Below, piece after piece: positions 5,934 to 12,161 of a stretch of 13,268 nt of DNA. The translations under genes were made by a program, and so were the position numbers. Origin of the DNA: Candidatus Thorarchaeota archaeon (GTDB lineage Archaea; Asgardarchaeota; Thorarchaeia; Thorarchaeales; Thorarchaeaceae); assembly GCA_023134215.1 (NCBI GenBank), contig JAGLUV010000024.1:1-13268 (forward strand), written 5' to 3'. Position 1 is the first letter of the stretch; each line of letters opens with the position of its first letter. The notes beneath the pieces were generated by a model. It was not told the DNA's origin, searched no databases, and saw only the letters and a program-made list of their open reading frames with translations.

Positions 5934-8588
5934 TTGAATCGAAACGCACTAGTCATCGCTACACTTGCAGTATTCATCGCCTTTGGTCTGATTTCACCAG
6001 TTAGCGCCTTCTATTTCGAGTTCGATTACTTCGAAACCGACAAGCTAACATACGAGGTTGGCGAAACCATTCACATGGTGGCCAAGGTCACTGCTGATTT
6101 CAGCGAGGATGGATGGTGCTACGTTTCTTTCGCAATAGTTACAGATTCTGGACCTGTCTTTGATGACGACTATTTCATACCGCCATCACCCAATACTAGG
6201 ATTCTTACTTCCTCATACATAATCCTGCCTGAGCACACATTTCCAGGTGTCAATGGGACTAATGGCTTTATCATCTTCAATATCGAAGCTTTCGATGGTT
6301 ATTCCCAAGGAGCCAGTGAAACCATAGGGATTAACATAACCAGGGGTCCACTAACAGCATATGCGCTGGAGCCGCTATCCGTCCCTTATGGCACAGACAA
6401 GAGTTTTGACCTTGGGATTGTGAGCGCGCACAATAGCAACGTCACTCTCTCGAATAGTCCAGTTTCCATAGATATCCATAATTCGAATAGCGAATTAGTG
6501 GTGCACTCGAACGACACGACAGACAATAATGGTATAGTCACAGTGAATTGGAATTCATCGCTGGGACCACCTGGAGATTACAATCTCACCGTTTCGTGTA
6601 ATGGCACTGATGCATTTCATCCGCTTTCAGAATCTCACACACTCACCGTTCAACCTCCGGAATCTAGCTTGATTGTAACCTCGCATTCCGACTCAGTACA
6701 CTGTCAATCACACGACGGGAGCCAAGCTGATTTGGCAGATTTGCTTGTGAAACATCTTGATCATCTCTCAGAGCCGATAAATGATAGTGCAGTTGAATGG
6801 AGTACTGAATTCGCAAATGGAAATATGATCAGCCTAGGAAACGGTACGTACAGCTCCACAATCACTTTTGCAGTAGATCCTGGACTTTATTGGGTAAATA
6901 TAACTGCGACCAACCCATTGCATCAAGTAGCTCAGACTTCTGTGCTGATTACCGCCATCCAACGAGATGTAATTATCAATGTCGAGAGTGCACAGCCCGC
7001 TGTATGTGGACAGTTAATTATCATTGATGTTATCGTGACTGACCAAGCAGCCAACACTACAATCAACGCCATTCCTCTATCTGTTAATCTTACAATCGGA
7101 AACAGTACAGAAATTATAGCCCACGGGGCGACGAATGAATCCGGTTGCTTCAGGCACTCCTTCCTGATTCCAGAAACGAGCTGGGGCATAGGGGTAATCT
7201 CAGTTCAAACAAACGAAACAACGCACTACCTCCAGATGCATTGCCAAGAATCACTCAATATTTCATTCATCCTGGAAATTTCCCATGAGATACTGGTTCC
7301 TTCGACTCTTGGCTATGACACTACAATATCGCTACATCTAACGGATCCACTGGGTGCTGATGTTGGAAGCATCTCTGTCGAGCTTCTCAATTCTACGGGC
7401 TATGTATTAGCAACCGGTACGAGCGATGGAATTGGTCTGATTCTGCTTCAATGGTACACAACTTCGGGAACACAAGTGGGACTGGAGAACTACTCTTTAA
7501 TCATTCTTGACGACCCCTCGAAGCATGTCTATGAAACAACACTTCTCCTTGAGCTTATGACATACTATCCTCTTACATTCTCTTCTGTCCATACAATATG
7601 GGACGTCGTGCGTGGTCAAACTGCAACTGTCAGTTTTTTGATAGAGTCCGAATGGGTTTTCCAACAGACCATCGGGATAGCTTTTCTGGATAGCGAACAC
7701 CAGCTCTCCACATCTGAAATCATCCTAACTGATACGACTGTGAATTTCACATTTACAATAGCTCATAATGTGACTCTCGGCATGCATACGATTACTGTAA
7801 GCATCAATGACACGGAATACATCGCGATTGGGCCATTTGAATTCAAACTGATTGTTTATGGGACCATGGATGCAGATATCATGATTATGGAGGCATTCTA
7901 TGGAGAAACTATGGTCATGAATCTAGATGTACATGACGACAATGGCAGCATCCCAAGTTCAATCAATGTCAGCGTCTTTGTCGATTATGTTGGCGATCCG
8001 TTTTTCGTATGGATGAATATAAATCCGGGCCTACTTGGTTCAATTCCGCTACCTCTTTGGATCAATCCCGGAGTTCACAACATCACACTCGAAGTGAGCA
8101 ATTCGTGGCTCGAAACTACGAATAGATCCCAAGCTGTACTCATCTGGATGCGAACGAATCTAACACTCACAATCTCAGTGGACGAACACGGACAGGACGG
8201 CCAATCGAGTGTAGAACCGTTTGGTATTCAAACTGAAGCCATCGCAGCAGCTATTTCGTCAGGTTCAATCATGAGTCCGCCCCCAATCTTGTTAAGAGAT
8301 ACTACACCGACAGATTCGCCAACTACGCGCGACACTTCTCCTTCCAACTGCCCTAAGTTGAGCTCCGGCACGAGTAATCGATCCACGGTATGGGCAAACT
8401 TCTTGATTTCCTTGTCTGGGAATGGCCAAAGAGTACGCAGCCTTAGAGACCTGATTGAATTCGCGCTAGTGTCAGTGGTCATGACTTCATCAACTGACCT
8501 TGAAGTGCAGCCAAATGAAACGATCCCCCATTCAGCTTCGGAGGGGCCAGCAATAACCACATCAGTCAGGAGATCGCGATTCTCCTGA
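5934..8588 (+). CDS. Secreted Ig-like repeat protein, 3' end reading into antisense of korA
   Basis: An 884-codon frame from TTG at 5934, the only usable start because TGA immediately precedes it; GGTG at 5924 is a possible ribosome site. Residues 1-25 form a signal peptide (MNRN, then a hydrophobic core, then PVSA before FYF). The first module has TDKLTYEVGETIHMVAKV, reminiscent of MG2/Ig-like domains, followed by several Ig-like repeats of about 100 residues with many N-x-S/T sequons, so the protein is exported and probably glycosylated. Residues from about 765 to 884 are encoded opposite the 3' end of korA and have a Ser/Thr/Pro-rich, antisense-looking composition. Unlike the protein at 3-1829 there is no C-terminal membrane helix. 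The last genuine module begins near IWMRTNLTLTIS (about 740) and appears cut short, so the gene may be 3'-truncated. Function otherwise unknown; envelope or adhesin role is inference. Confidence 0.75.
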   Translation: MNRNALVIATLAVFIAFGLISPVSAFYFEFDYFETDKLTYEVGETIHMVAKVTADFSEDGWCYVSFAIVTDSGPVFDDDYFIPPSPNTRILTSSYIILPEHTFPGVNGTNGFIIFNIEAFDGYSQGASETIGINITRGPLTAYALEPLSVPYGTDKSFDLGIVSAHNSNVTLSNSPVSIDIHNSNSELVVHSNDTTDNNGIVTVNWNSSLGPPGDYNLTVSCNGTDAFHPLSESHTLTVQPPESSLIVTSHSDSVHCQSHDGSQADLADLLVKHLDHLSEPINDSAVEWSTEFANGNMISLGNGTYSSTITFAVDPGLYWVNITATNPLHQVAQTSVLITAIQRDVIINVESAQPAVCGQLIIIDVIVTDQAANTTINAIPLSVNLTIGNSTEIIAHGATNESGCFRHSFLIPETSWGIGVISVQTNETTHYLQMHCQESLNISFILEISHEILVPSTLGYDTTISLHLTDPLGADVGSISVELLNSTGYVLATGTSDGIGLILLQWYTTSGTQVGLENYSLIILDDPSKHVYETTLLLELMTYYPLTFSSVHTIWDVVRGQTATVSFLIESEWVFQQTIGIAFLDSEHQLSTSEIILTDTTVNFTFTIAHNVTLGMHTITVSINDTEYIAIGPFEFKLIVYGTMDADIMIMEAFYGETMVMNLDVHDDNGSIPSSINVSVFVDYVGDPFFVWMNINPGLLGSIPLPLWINPGVHNITLEVSNSWLETTNRSQAVLIWMRTNLTLTISVDEHGQDGQSSVEPFGIQTEAIAAAISSGSIMSPPPILLRDTTPTDSPTTRDTSPSNCPKLSSGTSNRSTVWANFLISLSGNGQRVRSLRDLIEFALVSVVMTSSTDLEVQPNETIPHSASEGPAITTSVRRSRFS

Positions 8589-9361
8589 ATCTTCGTTGCC
8601 AATCTGCGTACAAGTTTATCATGGATCCCAGGATCAGCAGTCTTCCTGAAGCCATGTTCATCATGAGTGGAACCAGTGACAAGTAGATTGTGACCATCTC
8701 CAAACCTCAGCATCATTGACTTGCCCTCTTCATCTACCGCCCCATATGGCAGCTCCCCGGCTCTTGCTAATCTTCTCTTGACAGTAACGTTTTGGTCGGG
8801 ACTTACAACCACTCTCTCTCGGGAATGTGCCACTATCTCATCAGAGAGGAGTATCACAGGATGCCGTAGATGTTCCGATAACTTGAATGCTCTTACTGTA
8901 AGCTCATAAGTTTCTTGAGCGGAGCTTGGTGCCAAGACAATGCTTTCATGGTCCCCGTGCGTTCCCCATCTGGCCTGCATGAAGTCGCCTTGGGCCGCTT
9001 TCGTAGCTTGTCCTGTACTAGGTCCAGCACGTTGCACGTTAACAATTACACAGGGAGTTTCAGTCATAATGGCATATCCTATGTTCTCCTGCATCAGACT
9101 GAAGCCGGGTCCTGAAGTGGCAGTCATTGTAAGCTTTCCACCCCACGAACTACCAATGATTGCTGAGATCGCTCCAATCTCGTCCTCCATCTGGAGATAA
9201 ACGCCTTTCACTTCTGGCAAACGGCGCGACATTATTTCTGCAATTTCTGAAGCAGGAGTTATCGGGTAGCCTGCAAAGAATCTGCACCCTGCAGCAATTG
9301 CAGCTTCCGCACAAGCATGGTTTCCCTGCCAGAAATTTACAGACTGCTCTTGGGAAGACAT
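8228..9361 (-). CDS. korA: 2-oxoacid:ferredoxin oxidoreductase, alpha subunit (KorA type), orphan
   Basis: A full-length 377-residue alpha subunit. With its beta partner this family oxidatively decarboxylates 2-oxoacids (2-oxoglutarate for KorA) to acyl-CoA and reduces ferredoxin in the cytoplasm. Visible signatures are GYPITPASE (31-39), MEDEIGA (58-64), TATSGPGFSLMQENIGYA (80-97) and NVQRAGPSTGQATKAAQGD (108-126). The C-terminal domain ends KIGGGLMIEPDEIAAAM, as intact homologues do. Thiamine diphosphate is bound mainly by the beta subunit, which is not adjacent: downstream lies the opposite-strand Ig-like gene and upstream is tRNA-Gly. The gamma and delta (ferredoxin) subunits are also missing. 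The start ATG at 9361 has no strong ribosome site, and TTATCTTG near 9397-9404 on the minus strand could be its TATA box. Substrate cannot be settled from sequence; 2-oxoisovalerate or another 2-oxoacid is possible. Confidence 0.9.
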   Translation of the reverse strand: MSSQEQSVNFWQGNHACAEAAIAAGCRFFAGYPITPASEIAEIMSRRLPEVKGVYLQMEDEIGAISAIIGSSWGGKLTMTATSGPGFSLMQENIGYAIMTETPCVIVNVQRAGPSTGQATKAAQGDFMQARWGTHGDHESIVLAPSSAQETYELTVRAFKLSEHLRHPVILLSDEIVAHSRERVVVSPDQNVTVKRRLARAGELPYGAVDEEGKSMMLRFGDGHNLLVTGSTHDEHGFRKTADPGIHDKLVRRLATKIQENRDLLTDVVIAGPSEAEWGIVSFGCTSRSVDEVMTTDTSANSIRSLRLRTLWPFPDKEIKKFAHTVDRLLVPELNLGQLEGEVSRVVGESVGVVSLNKIGGGLMIEPDEIAAAMASV

Positions 9362-9452
9362 ATGATCAATCTCGAGAATCCCAGCTTCATGAAGTCAAGA
9401 TAAGGATATTCTTGCGGCACTTCGAACGTCACACAGATTCCTTATGCCGATA

Positions 9453-9465
9453 CCTTTTTTTTATG
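9453..9465 (+). promoter_or_regulatory. TATA box of tRNA-Gly
   Basis: An eight-T run leading into ATGCT, preceded by GATACC, lies about 30 bp upstream of the mature tRNA-Gly 5' end. This position predicts transcription start a few bases before the tRNA, as expected for an archaeal tRNA promoter. Confidence 0.6.
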
Positions 9466-9489
9466 CTATGATACAAGACGGGCTGCCAA

Positions 9490-9563
9490 GCGGCCATGGT
9501 CTAGTTTGGTTAGGATGGAAGCTTCCCAAGCTTCTTGCCCGGGTTCAAATCCCGGTGGCCGCA
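9490..9563 (+). tRNA. tRNA-Gly (anticodon CCC)
   Basis: Acceptor stem GCGGCCA (9490-9496) pairs with TGGCCGC (9556-9562); the discriminator is A9563. The D arm runs from GTCT to GGAT with a GG-containing loop. The anticodon stem GAAGC/GCTTC encloses loop TTCCCAA, giving anticodon CCC at 9525-9527, which reads GGG. T stem CCGGG/CCCGG encloses TTCAAAT. CCA is not encoded, since the discriminator is followed by CATTTTT. No intron. Confidence 0.96.
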
Positions 9564-9565
9564 CA

Positions 9566-9576
9566 TTTTTGTTCTT
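9566..9576 (+). terminator. T-rich terminator after tRNA-Gly
   Basis: TTTTTGTTCTT follows the tRNA 3' end by two bases. Archaeal RNA polymerase terminates intrinsically at such U-rich runs without needing a hairpin. Confidence 0.5.
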
Positions 9577-9764
9577 ATATCCTGCCCCAAGTAGATTCCC
9601 ATTTGCACATGCCATGTAATACTCCTGCAGTCAAGTTTAAGGGCAATGTGATGAACCTATCCTTGGCGAGTGATGATTGCTATGACCCCGATGAGTCAAA
9701 CATGACGATGATATGGATCTTGAGTGAGGAGCTCGCCACAATTACTTTCGGCAACCTCTGCCGT

Positions 9765-9788
9765 CAGTGTGCATTTAATCGCACACTG
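9765..9788. repeat. Perfect 8-bp inverted repeat upstream of the orc1 promoter
   Basis: CAGTGTGC and GCACACTG are separated by the 8-nt A/T-rich loop ATTTAATC. The element ends 10 bp before the orc1 TATA box, an operator-like position for a dimeric regulator such as a winged-helix protein. Confidence 0.6.
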
Positions 9789-9798
9789 CACGTAATCC

Positions 9799-9806
9799 TT
9801 TTATGC
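9799..9806 (+). promoter_or_regulatory. TATA box of the orc1 operon
   Basis: TTTTATGC is centred about 28 bp before the orc1 ATG at 9831, predicting transcription start within a few bases of the start codon, so a leaderless mRNA. No ribosome site precedes the ATG, which agrees. Confidence 0.55.
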
Positions 9807-9830
9807 AGCCATAAGTGAACAAGCAATGAG

Positions 9831-11024
9831 ATGCCCCACGATTATGTTGAGGAAGAACTGGGCCGACATAGTGTGTTCAAGTCAGAACAATTCCTGTCCA
9901 TTGACTATGTCCCTGAAGCTCTTCCACACCGAGAACTAGAACTAAGGACTTTAGCACAGAGCTTCAAGACACTCATAACAACTCCAGGACGTACCAGTCA
10001 GCGATTCATAATTGAAGGGTCAGTAGGGACAGGCAAGACAGCAGTTGCGAAACGATTCACAGAACAAATGGTTCAAGCTGCCGAGAGACGAGGAATTCGC
10101 CTTCATAAGCTTCACATCAACTGCAGGATTAACAAGAGTGAGTACTTAGTATACCTACGAATGCTAAGAGAATTCAAGCCGAAATTTCCACGTCGAGGCC
10201 ACTCGCCTGAAGAGCTTTTGCAGATGCTAGTCGAAGTTCTAGACGTAGAAGATCGTTATCTACTCCTAATTCTGGATGAACTTGACTATTTCATCAATCA
10301 GAGGGGGGCTGACATTCTATATGACCTTACGCGTCTGATGGATGATCGGTTGAATGCGCCACAACGACTTTCCATGATTGCAGTGGGACGAAGCATACCT
10401 CTCGACGGGGACATCCTCGATCCAAGCATTTTGAGCACACTCCAGCGGAATCTTATGCGGTTCGAGAAATACAGTTCAGAAGCTCTCTATGCTATTCTGG
10501 AAGATAGAATAAAAATTACTTTCGAGAATAACGCAATAATGGATGAAACACTACAGGTAATTTCTGACATCGCGTCAGAACATGGAGATGCCAGATACGC
10601 CATCGAACTACTGTGGCGAGCAGGAAAACAGGCCGATCGCAACAGAGTCAGAGTCGTAATTCCTGACTATGCTCGTCAAGCAAAAATCGACACTCATCCA
10701 GAGCTCCGGAAGGAGATTTTCGCCACACTTCCAATTCACAACAAGCTAGTCCTTCTGGCCGCAGCCAGACAACTTAAGGAAGTTAGGAGCGCCTACGTGA
10801 CAATGGGGGAGGTTGAAGATATGTATCGAGCAATCTGCGAGGAGTATAACGAAGAGCCACGGGCACACACGCAAGTCTGGGAATGGGTTCAAAACCTAAA
10901 TGCACATGGTGTAGTAGACACAAAGCGCTCTGGAGCAGGCCAAAGAGGACAGACCACACTTATTGGCCTCTCTGACGTGCCTGCCGAGATGTTAGAACGA
11001 CTTCTTTTGGAACTGCTAGAATAA
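9831..11024 (+). CDS. orc1: Orc1/Cdc6 family replication initiator ATPase
   Basis: A 397-residue AAA+ protein of the archaeal Orc1/Cdc6 family, which binds origins and helps load the MCM helicase. The N-terminal SIDYVPEALPHRELEL (23-38) matches the family's 'YVPE.LPHRE' entry motif. Walker A is GSVGTGKTA (63-71), Walker B LLLILDELD with D149/E150, and sensor 2 HGDARYAIELL with R255. The C-terminal winged helix spans about 290-397, with wing GAGQRGQTTLIGL. The sensor-1 position (SMIAVGRSI, 181-189) lacks the asparagine usual there ('G.SN'). ATG at 9831 is chosen because the TATA box fits a leaderless start; an ATG at 9826 is out of frame. It heads a + strand unit with a winged-helix gene 20 bp downstream and then truA. 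It could be a regulatory paralogue rather than the main initiator. Confidence 0.92.
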   Translation: MPHDYVEEELGRHSVFKSEQFLSIDYVPEALPHRELELRTLAQSFKTLITTPGRTSQRFIIEGSVGTGKTAVAKRFTEQMVQAAERRGIRLHKLHINCRINKSEYLVYLRMLREFKPKFPRRGHSPEELLQMLVEVLDVEDRYLLLILDELDYFINQRGADILYDLTRLMDDRLNAPQRLSMIAVGRSIPLDGDILDPSILSTLQRNLMRFEKYSSEALYAILEDRIKITFENNAIMDETLQVISDIASEHGDARYAIELLWRAGKQADRNRVRVVIPDYARQAKIDTHPELRKEIFATLPIHNKLVLLAAARQLKEVRSAYVTMGEVEDMYRAICEEYNEEPRAHTQVWEWVQNLNAHGVVDTKRSGAGQRGQTTLIGLSDVPAEMLERLLLELLE

Positions 11025-11044
11025 TCCACGATGTGGTGACCCCC

Positions 11045-11329
11045 ATGGATTTGCAAACACAGATCAAAATTCCTATTGAAGAGCTATTCTCTTCGAGGGG
11101 ACGAATCAAGATAATCAAAGAACTTGCAACATCAAGCGAGTTAAACATCACAGAACTATGCAAACGCGTTGGCCTTAATCACAGCTCAACAAAACAACAC
11201 CTCACGGTCCTTATGAAAACAGGCCTTATTGAAGAGAAGGTCTTTGGACGAATCAAAATCTATAGATATCGCATCGAGGACGTGCGGGCCCGTTCTCTTA
11301 GGAATCTCATCGACTTGTGGGAATCATAA
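11045..11329 (+). CDS. Small winged-helix (ArsR-like) DNA-binding regulator
   Basis: A 94-residue protein with a single winged helix-turn-helix: helix 1 PIEELFSSRGRIKIIKELA, helix 2 NITELCKRV, recognition helix NHSSTKQHLTVLMKTGLI, and a wing EEKVFGRIKIYRYRI. This is the ArsR/MarR-type arrangement found in many small archaeal regulators. No metal-binding cysteine pair is present (one Cys only), so metal sensing is unlikely. ATG at 11045 is preferred because GGTGA lies five bases before it; in-frame GTG codons at 11033 and 11036 are alternatives. It lies 20 bp after orc1 and 16 bp before truA on the same strand, so the three are probably co-transcribed. Autoregulation through the inverted repeat at 9765-9788 is possible but untested. 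Confidence 0.82.
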   Translation: MDLQTQIKIPIEELFSSRGRIKIIKELATSSELNITELCKRVGLNHSSTKQHLTVLMKTGLIEEKVFGRIKIYRYRIEDVRARSLRNLIDLWES

Positions 11330-11345
11330 TGGAGTCCGGAATCAA

Positions 11346-12161
11346 GTGACTTCTTACATTGGACGACTCTTCTATCTCGGGGATGAATATCATGGGTCCC
11401 AGTGGCAACCCGGTCTACGTACAGTTCAGGGTGAACTCATCGATGCAATGATCGCATGGAGCGGAGAAACGCATTCCCCCTCCACAGTTCAACTTGCTGG
11501 CAGGACTGATAGAGGGGTGCACAGTATTGGTCAGATAGTGCTAATTAAGACGGACAAGCGTTTCAATGTTGATGGTGTAAACAAGCACCTACCAGATGAC
11601 ATCAGACTGTGGGCACATGCTAGAGCTCCCGAAAATTTCAAACCGCGCTATAGTATACTCATGAGACACTACAGGTACTACCTTGACACCACTGAACTCA
11701 ATCTTGACCTTTCCTTGATGAAACAAGCTACACAACTCCTAACTGGGTCACACAACTTCTCGCTGTTGTCAAAGCCTGATGGAAACCGTGGCACGTCCGC
11801 AACAATCCTGAATATGAGCTTGAGGGCGGCAAACGGAGTCCTCTTGATTGATGTCTTTGGCATTAGCTTTCTCTGGAAACTTGTTCGAAAGATAGTTTCT
11901 CTGCTGATTAGGATTGGGAATGGCGAACTTCAGCTGAACGTAGTACGCAAGCTCTTGGAACAGACCAATGTACTCCCCGGGGGGATCAACCCTTCTCCTC
12001 CAGAGAGTCTTGTTCTGTTGGATGTAATAATGCCGATTCGTATGAACGTGAGCAAACACGGTAGACGAAGAATGCAAAAGGAACTCGCAAGACGACTTGG
12101 TTATCTTCACCGATCTACAATGATTCTTTCTGCTCTTACCGAGCGCTTCGACTCCGATTGA
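11346..12161 (+). CDS. truA: tRNA pseudouridine synthase TruA
   Basis: A 271-residue TruA-family enzyme, which converts uridines in the tRNA anticodon arm (positions 38-40) to pseudouridine. The N-terminus YIGRLFYLGDEYHGSQWQPG matches the family's 'l.YdGt.yhG.Q.Q' entry. The catalytic aspartate is D55 in AGRTDRGVHS (51-60). KPRYSILMRHYRYYL (about 97-111) and SFLWKLVRKIV (about 179-189) correspond to the conserved 'F.aR..a..R.Y.Y' and 'FL...vR.iv' segments. GTG at 11346 is chosen because the family's first strand begins right after it; the frame is open further upstream but overlaps the regulator. The start overlaps the stop of a six-codon mini-frame, and the 3' end overlaps rfcL by 26 bp tail to tail. 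Confidence 0.93.
   Translation: MTSYIGRLFYLGDEYHGSQWQPGLRTVQGELIDAMIAWSGETHSPSTVQLAGRTDRGVHSIGQIVLIKTDKRFNVDGVNKHLPDDIRLWAHARAPENFKPRYSILMRHYRYYLDTTELNLDLSLMKQATQLLTGSHNFSLLSKPDGNRGTSATILNMSLRAANGVLLIDVFGISFLWKLVRKIVSLLIRIGNGELQLNVVRKLLEQTNVLPGGINPSPPESLVLLDVIMPIRMNVSKHGRRRMQKELARRLGYLHRSTMILSALTERFDSD

Larger units (their letters stand above)
9577..9830. other. Gene-free stretch upstream of orc1
   Basis: No convincing gene. A frame of about 55 codons from ATG 9651 to 9818 has no recognisable features. The stretch holds an 8-bp perfect inverted repeat (9765-9788) and the orc1 TATA box (9799-9806). Archaeal origins often lie beside orc1/cdc6 genes, but no origin-recognition-box repeats or A/T-rich unwinding element stand out here, so an origin is not called. 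Confidence 0.5.

Noticed and set aside
9385..9394. CTTCATGAAG palindrome upstream of korA
   Set aside because: A 10-bp palindrome is expected about once per kilobase, so position near the promoter alone is not enough.
9664..9738. GTGATGA motif within a 7-bp closing stem (TGGCGAG/CTCGCCA), suggesting a box C/D sRNA
   Set aside because: No CTGA D box or D' box occurs inside, and a 7-bp stem at free spacing is expected by chance in a stretch of this length.
9444..9818. Open frame of 124 codons on the + strand
   Set aside because: It runs through the tRNA-Gly gene and its promoter, shows no domain pattern, and its last part crosses the inverted repeat and reaches the orc1 promoter.
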